A program made the position numbers and the translations under genes. Shown here piece after piece: positions 25,608 through 34,595 of a stretch of 64,000 nt of DNA. The stretch lies in the NCBI GenBank assembly GCA_934646005.1, contig CAKUED010000015.1:1-64000 (forward strand), read 5' to 3'. Under the pieces are notes generated by a model. It was not told the DNA's origin. It saw nothing but the letters and a program-made list of their open reading frames with translations, and made no database searches. This DNA is from an uncultured Oscillospiraceae bacterium. Its GTDB lineage: Bacteria; Bacillota; Clostridia; Oscillospirales; Oscillospiraceae. Positions within the stretch are counted from its first letter, which is position 1; each line of letters begins with the position of its first letter.

Positions 25608-26900
25608 ATGATCAATGTGGAGCTGTCGAATATCTGGAGCAGCGTGTCGCTGCCGGAGCTGCTGGGGCGCGAAAAGGCGCTGTTTGACGCGCATTTGCGT
25701 CTGCGCGCCAACCGGGAGAATGAGCAGCCGTTCCTCGGCTGGCTGGGGCAGTCCGACGCGCTGACGGCGCGCACGCTCCACGCGGTGCGCAAGGCGGCGG
25801 AACAAATTCGCGCCAGCGGGAGCATCTGCGTGGTGGTCGGCTCAGGCGGGGCGTGGCTCGCGGCGCAGGCGGCGCTCGGGCTGCTGCGCGCCTATTGCCC
25901 CGGCGCGGGCGATGGGCAGACGCGGCTGATCTTCGCAGGCAGCGACCTGTCGGCGCAGGCGTGGCTCGCGCTGTGCAACCGGCTCGACGGCAAGGACTTC
26001 TGTCTGCACATCATCAGCTCCCACGGCGATGAATTAGAGCCCGCCATTGCCTCGCGCGCCATCCGCTGGATGATGGAGCGGCGCTACGGCGCGGACTCCA
26101 AGCGGCGCATTTTCCTCTCCACGAATGCCGACAGCCCGCTCGCGGCGATGGCGCAGGACGGCGGCTACACGCTGCTGCCGCTGCCCACGGAGCGCGGCGG
26201 CGACTACAGCGCGCTCACCTCCGCCGTACTGCTGCCGCTGGCGGTGGCGGGCTACGAGCCGCTGGATATGCTGGAGGGCGCGGCGGGCGCGTGGCGCGAG
26301 TATGACCTGCGCGCGTTTGAAAACCCTGTCTGGCTCTACGCCGGGGCGCGGCACGCTTTGGAGGCGCGCGGACGGCAGTGCGAGGCGCTGTGCACGTTTG
26401 ATCCGGCATTTTCCGCGCTTCTGCGCTGGTGGAAGCAGCTTTTGCTGCGGCGCACCTGCCGGGGCGGCGTGGGCCTGCTGCCGATGCCGATGGAGCTGCC
26501 GGGCGAGCAGGACGCGCTGGACGCCGCGATCGGCACGGGCAAACGTGCCGTATTTGAGACGATGCTGCGCGTGAACGCGCCCGCGCCGCGCCGGATCAAT
26601 GTGGAAATGGACTGGAAGGATTACGACGGTTTGGGGTATCTTAGCGGCAGAACGCTGGAGGAGGTCGAGCGCGCCGGGTTCGAGGCGCTTTGCGCCGCGC
26701 AGGCGGAGCGCGACGTACCCATCGCCGTTCTGGAGCTGGAGCAGGTGGACGCATATCATCTGGGCGAGCTGTTTTATTTCCTGGAACTGAGCAGCGCGAT
26801 CTGTGCGCTGGCGGACGGCGTCGATCCGTTCGCACCGGTCAGCTTCCCCGCGCGCGCGGACGCGGCGCGCGTGCTCAGCAAGACGGAAGAAGAAGCATAA
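25608..26900 (+). CDS. Divergent glucose-6-phosphate isomerase-like protein
   Basis: The 430-residue protein has two SIS-type sugar-isomerase halves in the Pgi order. VVVGSGGAWLAAQAAL (about 75-90) is the first phosphate-binding loop, LPTERGGDYSALTSAVLLP (about 195-213) matches the Pgi VGGRYSVLT region, and the C-terminus has YHLGELFYFLELSSAICALA. The conserved NPFDQPGVE-K end is replaced by VDPFAPVSFP, and the first loop departs from GIGGS, so activity is uncertain. AAGGAG is seven bases before ATG 25608. Gluconeogenic isomerase or a diverged paralogue are both possible. Confidence 0.7.
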   Translation: MINVELSNIWSSVSLPELLGREKALFDAHLRLRANRENEQPFLGWLGQSDALTARTLHAVRKAAEQIRASGSICVVVGSGGAWLAAQAALGLLRAYCPGAGDGQTRLIFAGSDLSAQAWLALCNRLDGKDFCLHIISSHGDELEPAIASRAIRWMMERRYGADSKRRIFLSTNADSPLAAMAQDGGYTLLPLPTERGGDYSALTSAVLLPLAVAGYEPLDMLEGAAGAWREYDLRAFENPVWLYAGARHALEARGRQCEALCTFDPAFSALLRWWKQLLLRRTCRGGVGLLPMPMELPGEQDALDAAIGTGKRAVFETMLRVNAPAPRRINVEMDWKDYDGLGYLSGRTLEEVERAGFEALCAAQAERDVPIAVLELEQVDAYHLGELFYFLELSSAICALADGVDPFAPVSFPARADAARVLSKTEEEA

Positions 26901-26988
26901 ATTGCACAATTCCGCTCTTGTCTTTTCGGGAAAAAGCTGATAGAATGGGCGTGTAGATAAACCTACGCGGCAAAAGGAGGAATGTCCC

Positions 26989-27399
26989 ATGGTTCATATC
27001 ATCACCGGGCTGCAAGGCTCCGGCAAAACAAAGCAATTGATCGACTCGGTCCACGAGGCGCTGAAAAACGAATCCGGCAGCATGGTCTGCATTGAAAAGG
27101 GTCACACGCTGCGGTTTGACCTGGACCACCGCGTCCGTCTGGTTGACGCGGGGGAATATATGCTCGGCAGCTATGTATTTCTCAAGGGCTTTATCAGCGG
27201 GCTGCACGCGGGCAATTTTGACATCACCCACATTTTTATCGACAACCTGTACAAGGTCTCGCACTGCGACGAGCCCGCGCAGACGGAGACGTTCCTGAAC
27301 TGGTGCGACCAGTTCGCGCAGGCGAATAGCGTGCGCTTCACCATCACCATCCCGGGCGACCCCGATAACGCCCCGGGCTATATCGCAAAATTCCTGTAA
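26989..27399 (+). CDS. Small P-loop NTPase-like protein
   Basis: A 136-residue protein that starts with a Walker A motif (ITGLQGSGKTKQ, about 4-15) and has a Walker B-like strand THIFIDNLYK (about 80-89). It resembles thymidine-kinase-like or short ATP-binding proteins sometimes labelled PilT-like in Clostridia, but lacks pilus-motor motifs and a zinc site. AAGGAGG lies upstream of the ATG. It follows the isomerase-like gene by 88 bases and ends with its own terminator. The function is unknown. Confidence 0.7.
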   Translation: MVHIITGLQGSGKTKQLIDSVHEALKNESGSMVCIEKGHTLRFDLDHRVRLVDAGEYMLGSYVFLKGFISGLHAGNFDITHIFIDNLYKVSHCDEPAQTETFLNWCDQFAQANSVRFTITIPGDPDNAPGYIAKFL

Positions 27400-27406
27400 A
27401 AATACT

Positions 27407-27435
27407 CCGGGCGGTCGTTTGACCGCCCGGTTTTT
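27407..27435 (+). terminator. Rho-independent terminator (plus strand)
   Basis: Perfect ten-base stem CCGGGCGGTC/GACCGCCCGG with loop GTTT and a TTTTT tail, eight bases after the P-loop gene. Confidence 0.93.
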
Positions 27436-27440
27436 GCGTA

Positions 27441-27472
27441 AAAAACCGCCCGGAATCAGGCATTCCGGGCGG
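27441..27472 (-). terminator. Rho-independent terminator of the FGGY kinase (minus strand)
   Basis: On the minus strand an 11-base stem CCGCCCGGAAT/ATTCCGGGCGG is followed by a run of T (27441-27445). It begins six bases after the kinase stop, back to back with the plus-strand terminator. Confidence 0.92.
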
Positions 27473-27478
27473 AAATTT

Positions 27479-28963
27479 TTATGTACGGAACACGTCCACA
27501 AGGCTGGGGTAGAGCATCCCATATTTCTTTTTGGTCAGCTCGTATTCCGGGTGCGGCTGCGGGTCGGTGCTGCCGGTGGTCTGGATGTGCGCCACCGCCG
27601 ACGCAAGGTCGGGATACAGCCCGATGCCGACGCCTGCGGCTGCCGCCGCGCCCATAGATGTGGCGCTGTCGGAGAATGTGGACACCTCCAGAAGCCGCAC
27701 GTCGCACAGGTCGGCGATGATCTGCTTCCACACCGGCGATTTCGCGCCGCCGCCGATGATGCGCAGCGACTCGATCGGCTCGCGCTCGCGGAACGCCGAC
27801 AAAATTTGCGCCAGACCGCAGCCCGTGCCCTCCAGCACGGCGCGGGCAAAATGCTCGCGCTTGTGCATCGTGTTCATGCCGAAAAACACGCCGCGCGCCT
27901 TCGCGTCAAAGACCGGCGAGCGCTCGCCCTCCAGATACGGCAGGTAGATCAGCCCACCCGCGCCGGGGGCGACGGTCTCCGCCGCCGCGTCCATCGCGCG
28001 CGGAGAGTTATAGCCTAAAAGCTCCTGCGCCCACGAGATGGAGCGCCCCGCGCACTGCATCGTGCCGAACACGTTGCAGCCGTGCCCGTCCATCGTGTAC
28101 ATATGGAACACACGGTGCTGCGGGTCGAGGAACGGCTTTTCCATCGGACCGGCGATCCACGCCGTCGTGCCGAGGCTGAGGTAGAAATGACCCGGCTCGA
28201 CCACGCCCGCGCCGACGTTTGCGCACGCGCCGTCGCCGCCGCCGACCGACACGGGGATGCCCGCGCGCAGCCCGAGGTGGTACGCCGCCTCCTCCGTCAG
28301 TCTGCCTGCGATCTCGCAGCCGGCGTGGATGGCGGGGAATTTTTCAAGGTCCATGCCGACGTTCTCGAACATTTCGCGGTCATACTGCCGCGTGTGCAGG
28401 TTCATGAGCATCGCGTGTGACGCGTCGGAGAGGTCGGTGGAGTCCATGTTGCCCGTCAGGCGGTAGACCAGATAATCCTTCACCTGCAAAAATCGCTCTG
28501 TTTTGGCGTACAGCTCCGGCTCATGCTCCTTGACCCAGAGCACCTTGCACAGCGTGGACGACGGGCTGAGGACGTTGCCGGTGATATTGTAAAAATAGTC
28601 GCGCCCGTAACGCTCGCGCAGACGGTTGGAGATCGCCAGCGCGCGTGTATCGGCGTGGATCATCGCCGGGCGCAGCGCCTGACCGTCCTTGTCCATCGGC
28701 AGGCACGCGAGCATATGCCCGGAGATGCCGATGGCGTCCACGCGCTTGACATATTCGGGCGCAAGCTCGCGCAGCATGAGCATCGCGCGCACAGCGCTCA
28801 TCCACCAGTCGTAGGCGTCCTGCTCACAGCCGCCGTCGGGATGGTGGTGCGTGGGATAGGTCGTGGTCACATTGCGGAGGATATTGAGCTGTTCGTCCAC
28901 AAGCGAGGCCTTCAGCCCGCTCGTGCCAATGTCAAATGCCAGTAAGATCGTTTCCAAATTCAA
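27479..28963 (-). CDS. FGGY-family carbohydrate kinase (xylulokinase-like)
   Basis: The 494-residue kinase has the FGGY N-terminal phosphate loop AFDIGTSGLKASLVD, the GGGDGACANVGAG adenosine region, SLGTTAWIAG, and the C-terminal IGGGAKSPVWKQIIAD signature. It phosphorylates a pentulose or related sugar; xylulose is most likely but ribulose, gluconate or others are not excluded. The start appears to be TTG at 28963 because the hydrophobic first strand follows at once; a GGGTGA lies directly before it. It is monocistronic, with its terminator at the 3' end and repeat array 3 upstream. Confidence 0.87.
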   Translation of the reverse strand: MNLETILLAFDIGTSGLKASLVDEQLNILRNVTTTYPTHHHPDGGCEQDAYDWWMSAVRAMLMLRELAPEYVKRVDAIGISGHMLACLPMDKDGQALRPAMIHADTRALAISNRLRERYGRDYFYNITGNVLSPSSTLCKVLWVKEHEPELYAKTERFLQVKDYLVYRLTGNMDSTDLSDASHAMLMNLHTRQYDREMFENVGMDLEKFPAIHAGCEIAGRLTEEAAYHLGLRAGIPVSVGGGDGACANVGAGVVEPGHFYLSLGTTAWIAGPMEKPFLDPQHRVFHMYTMDGHGCNVFGTMQCAGRSISWAQELLGYNSPRAMDAAAETVAPGAGGLIYLPYLEGERSPVFDAKARGVFFGMNTMHKREHFARAVLEGTGCGLAQILSAFREREPIESLRIIGGGAKSPVWKQIIADLCDVRLLEVSTFSDSATSMGAAAAAGVGIGLYPDLASAVAHIQTTGSTDPQPHPEYELTKKKYGMLYPSLVDVFRT

Positions 28964-29040
28964 TCACCCGAAAAAAATTATATCAGACGGGAAAGCATAT
29001 TTCCACCCCCGCCGAAATATTTTGCGGAGAAGTGGGGATT

Positions 29041-29444
29041 TCGTCGTAACGTAGGGGCGGGGCGAAATGAGGTAAGAAGTAATAGCGAATAGTGAAGAAG
29101 CCCGTAGGGGTCGATGCCGCGCTCTCCCCGGCGGTAGGCAATCGCAAAATTGCAAATGCTATCGGCGCAAACGTAAAACGTTTTGTAGGGGCGGACGCCT
29201 CTGTCCGCCCGTTGGGAATGGAAAATTTGCCGAAACGTATCGTAAAACGGTGTGCGGCGTGCGGGTCGATGTGGGCATCGACCCCTACAAACGGTGTGCG
29301 GATTCGCATTGGTGCGTTCACGTTCGCGCGGCGTCCTGCCGGGCGGACAGGGTCGTCCGCCCCTACAGGTGCGTGCATGTTTGCATCGGTGCGGTCAAAT
29401 TTGTGATATTTTACCGCGCGGGCGGGGCAGAACCCCGCCCTACG
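29041..29444. repeat. Palindromic module array 3
   Basis: The array opens with TCGTCGTAACGTAGGGGCGGGG and then a block containing GAAATGAGGTAAGAAGTAAT (29062-29100) shared with array 4. C and B modules facing right (29102, 29185) are followed by C, B and A modules facing left (29263-29288, 29340-29367, 29420-29444). The first C module has diverged in its right arm. It occupies the 539-base gap between the FGGY kinase start and the end of the MFS gene; no gene is seen. Confidence 0.85.
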
Positions 29445-29502
29445 GCTCGGTTGGGGGGTGCGGCAAACAGAACAGGCGGGGCATTGCCCCGCCTGTGTGC
29501 TT

Positions 29503-30696
29503 TTATTCTGCTTTTTTCATTTTCCTCCCAACGCCCAGCAGCGCCGCCAGCATCAGAACAGGGAAGACGATCGCGCCGAGGATGCCCATTTGCAGATCAT
29601 CTCCGCAGCGGGCGGCGACGAGACCGGCGAGCCCCGGGCCGGTGGTGCAGCCGATGTCGCCGCCGAAGGCGAGCAGCGCAAACAGCGCCATGCCGCCCTG
29701 CGGCATCGCCTGCGCGGCAAGCCCCAGCGTCATCGGCCACGAGACCGACACCGCAAACCCACACAGCGCGCACCCGGCAAGGCTCAGCGCCGGAATGGGT
29801 GAGAGCGCGATGAGCAGGTAGCTCAGCACGCACACGATGCTCGCACCCGTCATCACGCGCAGCCGCGCGCTGTCGTCAAACCGCGCGCCGAGGATACGTC
29901 CCAGACCCATAAATACGGAGAACAGGCACGGTCCTGCCAGATCGCCCACAGTTTTGCTCACGCCAAGCCCCGACTCCGCCAGGGTAGACGCCCACTGGCT
30001 GACCGCCAGCTCGGTCGCACCGCTGCTGACCATAATAACGAGCAGCAGCCAGAACAGCCCCGAGCGCAGCAGCAGCCGCATCTGCCCCGCCGGGGCGCTC
30101 TCCCCGCCGAACGGCACGATGGGCGCGCCGAGGAACAAAAACGCATTCAGAAACGGTATGACTGCCCAGATACGCGCCAGCCACCGCCAGTTTTCGATGC
30201 CCGCGAGGGCGAAAAACAGCGTTGAGCCGAGGATGACGAGCACCTGTCCCCACGCAAAGCACGAGTGCAGCAGGTTCATCATGGTATTCTTGCGCTTCGT
30301 GGGGCACGCCTCGATGATCGGGCTGACGAGCACTTCAATGAGCCCCGCGCCGAGCGAGTAGACGATCGCCGAGATCATCAGCCCTGCATAGGCGCTCGGC
30401 AGAATATCCGGCAAAACGGACATCAGCGCAAAGCCCACCGACACGAGCAGATGCGCCGCCACGATGCACGCGCGGCAGCCGAACTTCGCCACCACCGGCG
30501 ACGAGGTCAGGTCCACAAGAAGCTGCGTGAAAAACGTGACGGTGATCATCAGCGCGATCTGGTCGAGCGAGAGCGCAAATTCGCTGCGGAACTGGACATA
30601 TAACAGCGGCGCGAGCGTGCAGATCGCCGCCTGCGCGACATAGCCGATGAAGCAGGCGGTGATGGTACGCCGGTAGCTGCCGGTGTGAAGCTGCAT
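29503..30696 (-). CDS. MFS transporter
   Basis: A 397-residue membrane protein with about twelve hydrophobic segments and a central hydrophilic loop, typical of the major facilitator superfamily (sugar/fucose-permease-like group). Visible landmarks are the N-terminal FIGYVAQAAICTLAPLLY and a loop with CPTKRKNTMMNLLHS. The substrate is unknown. AGGAGG is upstream of the ATG at 30696. A hairpin AGGCGGGGC/GCCCCGCCT just downstream of the stop (29476-29496) may terminate it. It is divergent from a 2-hydroxyacid dehydrogenase gene. Confidence 0.88.
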   Translation of the reverse strand: MQLHTGSYRRTITACFIGYVAQAAICTLAPLLYVQFRSEFALSLDQIALMITVTFFTQLLVDLTSSPVVAKFGCRACIVAAHLLVSVGFALMSVLPDILPSAYAGLMISAIVYSLGAGLIEVLVSPIIEACPTKRKNTMMNLLHSCFAWGQVLVILGSTLFFALAGIENWRWLARIWAVIPFLNAFLFLGAPIVPFGGESAPAGQMRLLLRSGLFWLLLVIMVSSGATELAVSQWASTLAESGLGVSKTVGDLAGPCLFSVFMGLGRILGARFDDSARLRVMTGASIVCVLSYLLIALSPIPALSLAGCALCGFAVSVSWPMTLGLAAQAMPQGGMALFALLAFGGDIGCTTGPGLAGLVAARCGDDLQMGILGAIVFPVLMLAALLGVGRKMKKAE

Positions 30697-30807
30697 GGTA
30701 AGATCCTCCTATTGCCGTGGGATGACACAGTGCGTTCGAGTATAGCAAAAATTTGCCGGATTTGCAAGTATGCCCGCGGTTTGGCGCGTTTTGGCGGCGG
30801 GCGCGCC

Positions 30808-30836
30808 TTGTAAGCGGCGCAAAACTGTGATACGAT
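30808..30836 (+). promoter_or_regulatory. Probable promoter of the 2-hydroxyacid dehydrogenase gene
   Basis: TTGTAA (30808-30813) and TACGAT (30831-30836) are 17 bases apart with a TGA extended -10 element, 29 bases before the ATG. Confidence 0.65.
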
Positions 30837-30865
30837 ACAAAAAACAGGAATTGGGAGAGCGCGGC

Positions 30866-31828
30866 ATGGAAGCGAATGTGAAGGTATGGGTCAAAGCACC
30901 CTGTGAGGCGGCAGTGCGGGACGGGCTGCTGGCGCGCTTCGGCGCGGCGTGCAGCTTTCGCTTTGCGGAGGATGAGGGCGCGTTCGCGCCCGAACAGGCG
31001 GAGGTCATCTTCGGCGAGCCGGATAGGGAAGAGCTTCTGGCGGCAGAAAACCTGCGCTGGGTGCAGCTCACCTGGGCGGGTGTGGACCGCTACGTCCCCA
31101 TGCGCCATGCGCTGCGCGGCGCAGTGCTGACGAACGCCTCCGGCGCGTTCGGCGGGATCATCGCGGAATACGCCGTCGGTGCGATCATCGCGCTCTACCG
31201 CGGCTTTCCGCAGTATTGGGACAATCAGAAACGCCGCGTCTGGGCGCAGCAGGACCGCGCCCGCACGATCTCCGGCAAGCGCGCGCTGCTGCTGGGGACG
31301 GGCGACCTCGGCAGGAATCTTGCCCGGCGGCTGCGCGCCCTCGGCGCGGACGTGACCGGCGTGCGCCGCAGCCCCGGGGCAGCTCTGGCTGACTTTGACC
31401 GCGTGTGCAGCCTATCGGAGCTGGACGAACTGCTTCCGCAGGCGGACATCGTGGTCGGCTGTCTGCCGGACACGCCGGAAACGCGGGGGCTTCTGACCTG
31501 CGCGCGCCTGCGCGCCATGAAGCCGGACGCGGTGTTTGTGAACGTGGGCAGAGGCAGCCTCGTGGCGACGGACGATCTTATTGCCGTGCTGCAAAGCGGG
31601 CATCTGCTCGGCGCGGCGCTCGACGTGCTGGAGAAAGAGCCGCTGCCGGAGAGCAGCCCCCTCTGGGCGCTGGAAAACGTCATCCTCACGCCGCACATCG
31701 CCGGACCGAGCTTCGGCGGCAACCGCGATGTGCAGGACGCCATCTGGGGCATCTGCACAGAAAATCTCGCGCGCTACCTGCGCGGCGAGCGCCTGAGGAA
31801 CGTTGTAGACCTCGCAAAAGGGTACTGA
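30866..31828 (+). CDS. D-isomer specific 2-hydroxyacid dehydrogenase
   Basis: The 320-residue NAD(P)-dependent enzyme has the dinucleotide fold LLLGTGDLGRNLARRL (about 138-153) and the catalytic Arg, Glu and His in NVGRGSLV, LDVLEKEPLP and TPHIAG. It interconverts a 2-ketoacid and a D-2-hydroxyacid; the substrate is not evident. GGGAGAG lies six bases before ATG 30866, and an earlier in-frame opening at 30770 lies in promoter DNA. It is divergent from the MFS gene and 184 bases upstream of xdh, which has its own promoter. Confidence 0.9.
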   Translation: MEANVKVWVKAPCEAAVRDGLLARFGAACSFRFAEDEGAFAPEQAEVIFGEPDREELLAAENLRWVQLTWAGVDRYVPMRHALRGAVLTNASGAFGGIIAEYAVGAIIALYRGFPQYWDNQKRRVWAQQDRARTISGKRALLLGTGDLGRNLARRLRALGADVTGVRRSPGAALADFDRVCSLSELDELLPQADIVVGCLPDTPETRGLLTCARLRAMKPDAVFVNVGRGSLVATDDLIAVLQSGHLLGAALDVLEKEPLPESSPLWALENVILTPHIAGPSFGGNRDVQDAIWGICTENLARYLRGERLRNVVDLAKGY

Positions 31829-31884
31829 GAAGTCATGATATTCAAAATAGAATCACGCTGCGGGGAAAATTTGCGCACGGTTCG

Positions 31885-31913
31885 TTGAAATTTACAAAAA
31901 AATATTGTATACT
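31885..31913 (+). promoter_or_regulatory. Promoter of the xanthine dehydrogenase operon
   Basis: TTGAAA (31885-31890) and TATACT (31908-31913) are 17 bases apart in an A+T-rich patch. A leader of about 92 bases follows; no xanthine or guanine riboswitch fold was recognised in it. Confidence 0.78.
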
Positions 31914-32012
31914 GATTAAAAATTTTGAGATTTTGTCAGACGGAACTTGCGGTGGCGGAGCACGCCGAGAACAGCTTGCTGTGACGCAAATGCCAGAAAG
32001 GATGGTTTGCAA

Positions 32013-34592
32013 ATGGCGGTTTTCTTTGTCAACGGGCAGGAGGTACGCCCCGAAAAGAACATGAAGCTGCTGCGCTATCTGCGCGACGTGCTGCATCTGA
32101 CGAGCGTGAAGGACGGCTGCTCGGAGGGCGCGTGCGGCGCTTGCACGGTCATCATTGACGGCTACACCGTCCGCGCCTGTACGCCTGATACGGATTCCCT
32201 CGACGGGCGGCACGTCATCACCGTGGAGGGGCTTTCCGACTGGGAAAAGGAGCTGTATACCTACTGCTACGGCGAAGCCGGCGCGGTGCAGTGCGGCTTC
32301 TGCATCCCGGGCATGGTGCTGTGCACCAAGGCGCTGCTGGATAAAAACCCCGACCCCACGGAGACGGATATTAAAAACGCCCTGCGCAACAACTATTGCC
32401 GCTGCACGGGCTACATCAAAATTTTTGCCGCCGTGCGTCTGGCGGCAAAGTATAAAAAGCTCGGCAGCGTGCCGCAGCCGTCCGAAACCGACTGGAAGCT
32501 CGGCTCGAGCGTCCACCGTCTGGACGTAGAAGAAAAGGTGCTGGGCTACGGCAAATACCCCGACGACTGGTATGTGCCCGGCATGACCTACGGCGGCGCG
32601 GTGCGCGCCAAATACGCCCGTGCGCGCGTGCTGTCCATCGACACCAGCCGCGCAAAGGCGCTGCCCGGCGTGCTCGCCGTGCTCACGGCGGAGGACATCC
32701 CGCCCGAGGGGCAGAATAAGGTCGGGCATCTGAAAAAAGACCAGTATACGCTCATCCCCATCGGCGGGCTGGTGCACTACCTCGGCGACGCGGTCGCGCT
32801 GGTCGTTGCGCAGGATGAAGCCACGCTCGAAAAGGCGAAAAAGCTCGTGCAGGTCGAATATGAGCCTCTGCCCGTCATCCACACGCCTGAGCAGGCGCGC
32901 GACAGCGCGGAGCGCGTCTACGACGAGGAGGAAAATAACGTTCAGGCATACAGACACGTCTCCCGCGGCGACGCCGCCGGGGCGATCGCAAAGTCCAAAT
33001 ACGTCATCTCCCGCCACTTTGAAACGCCGTGGACGGAGCACGCGTTCTTAGAGCCGGAATGCTGCGTCGCGTATAAAGACAAGGACGGCGACGTGATGCT
33101 CCTCACGACCGACCAGTCCTCGCATACGACGCTGCATGAATGCTCGCTGCTGCTCGGCAGCCACAAGGTGAAGGTCGAGAACCAGCTTGTCGGCGGCGGC
33201 TTCGGCGGGAAAGAAGATATGTCGGTGCAGCACCACGCGGCGCTCATTACATACGTCACGGGTCTGCCGGTCAAGGTGAAGCTCAGCCGCCCGGAGTCGC
33301 TGCTCGTGCACCCCAAGCGCCACCCGTTCTGGATGGATTTTACGCTCGGCTGTGACGAAAACGGCATCATTCAGGGCGTGAAGGCAACCGTCTACTCCGA
33401 CACCGGCGCGTTCGCGTCGCTCGGCGGCCCGGTTCTGGAGCGCGCGTGCACGCACGCGGCAGGTCCGTATGCCTACGAGAATTTTGAGATCGAAGGCACT
33501 GCCTACTATACCAATAACCCGCCCGCGGGCGCGTTCCGCGGCTTTGGCGTGACGCAGACGTGCTTTGCCATGGAGAGCCTGCTGAACGAAATGGCGGACA
33601 AGGTCGGCATTTCGCCGTGGGAGATCCGCTGGCGCAACGCCATCCGCCCCGGCGGCGTGCTGCCGAACGGGCAGATCGTCGGCGCGGAAACGGGTCTTGT
33701 TGAAACGCTGGAGGCGGTAAAGGCGGAATATGACGCCGCCGTCGCTGCCGGAAAGCCCGTGGGACTTGCCTGCGCGATGAAAAACGCGGGCGTCGGCGTG
33801 GGCATCCCCGACTGGGGGCGCTGCAAGCTGATCGTGCAGGACGATGAAAAGCTGCATATTTACGCCGGCGCAAGCTGCATCGGACAGGGCGTTGGCACGG
33901 TGCTGGTGCAGATGATCGTCACCAATACGCCGCTGCGCCGCGACCAGATCGTCTATGAGCGCTCCAACACCTGGATCGCGCCCGACTCCGGCGATACCTC
34001 CGGCTCACGCCAGACGCTCATCACGGGCGAGGCGTGCCGCCGCGCGTGCGAAAAATTCTGCGAAGCGTATCACGGCGATATGCAGGCGCTCATCGGGCAG
34101 GAATTCTACGGCGAATACCTCGCCAAGACTGATAAGCTCGGCGCGGACGTGCCGAACCCCGTCTCGCACGTTGCCTACGGCTACGCAACGCAGATGTGCA
34201 TCCTGAATCCCAAGACCCGCAAGATCGAAAAAATAGTCGCCGCGCACGACGTGGGCAAGGCGGTCAACCCCCGCTCGTGCGAGGGGCAGATCGAGGGCGG
34301 CGTGGTGATGAGCATGGGCTTTGCCCTGCGCGAGCAGTATCCCATCGACGAAAACTGCAAGCCCATCGACAAATACGGCAAGCTCGGACTCTTCCGCGCG
34401 CATGAGATCCCCGACATCGAAGCCATCGTCATCGACAAGCCCGGTCTGGATAAAGCCTGCGGCGCGATCGGCATCGGCGAGATCACGTCCATCCCCACCG
34501 CGCCCGCCATTGCGGACGCCTACTTCCGGCTGGACGGCGAGCGGCGCGAGAGCCTGCCGCTTGCCCACACGCCGTATGAAAGGAAGGACTGA
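32013..34592 (+). CDS. xdh: Selenium-dependent-type xanthine dehydrogenase/molybdenum hydroxylase
   Basis: An 859-residue fusion. The first ~150 residues bind two 2Fe-2S clusters (CSEGACGACT near 36, VQCGFCIPGM near 95, NNYCRCTGY near 130). The remainder is the molybdopterin domain with VGGGFGGKED (about 393), AFRGFGVTQ and GAIGIGE. It matches the clostridial selenium-dependent xanthine dehydrogenase family, in which selenium is a labile cofactor, so no in-frame TGA is expected or found. AAAGGATGG precedes ATG 32013. No FAD subunit is encoded nearby; a polyferredoxin follows after three bases as the likely electron partner. Confidence 0.9.
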   Translation: MAVFFVNGQEVRPEKNMKLLRYLRDVLHLTSVKDGCSEGACGACTVIIDGYTVRACTPDTDSLDGRHVITVEGLSDWEKELYTYCYGEAGAVQCGFCIPGMVLCTKALLDKNPDPTETDIKNALRNNYCRCTGYIKIFAAVRLAAKYKKLGSVPQPSETDWKLGSSVHRLDVEEKVLGYGKYPDDWYVPGMTYGGAVRAKYARARVLSIDTSRAKALPGVLAVLTAEDIPPEGQNKVGHLKKDQYTLIPIGGLVHYLGDAVALVVAQDEATLEKAKKLVQVEYEPLPVIHTPEQARDSAERVYDEEENNVQAYRHVSRGDAAGAIAKSKYVISRHFETPWTEHAFLEPECCVAYKDKDGDVMLLTTDQSSHTTLHECSLLLGSHKVKVENQLVGGGFGGKEDMSVQHHAALITYVTGLPVKVKLSRPESLLVHPKRHPFWMDFTLGCDENGIIQGVKATVYSDTGAFASLGGPVLERACTHAAGPYAYENFEIEGTAYYTNNPPAGAFRGFGVTQTCFAMESLLNEMADKVGISPWEIRWRNAIRPGGVLPNGQIVGAETGLVETLEAVKAEYDAAVAAGKPVGLACAMKNAGVGVGIPDWGRCKLIVQDDEKLHIYAGASCIGQGVGTVLVQMIVTNTPLRRDQIVYERSNTWIAPDSGDTSGSRQTLITGEACRRACEKFCEAYHGDMQALIGQEFYGEYLAKTDKLGADVPNPVSHVAYGYATQMCILNPKTRKIEKIVAAHDVGKAVNPRSCEGQIEGGVVMSMGFALREQYPIDENCKPIDKYGKLGLFRAHEIPDIEAIVIDKPGLDKACGAIGIGEITSIPTAPAIADAYFRLDGERRESLPLAHTPYERKD

Positions 34593-34595
34593 GCC

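Noticed and set aside
32013..34592. Selenocysteine codon in the xanthine dehydrogenase
   Set aside because: There is no in-frame TGA. In this family selenium is a labile cofactor, not selenocysteine.
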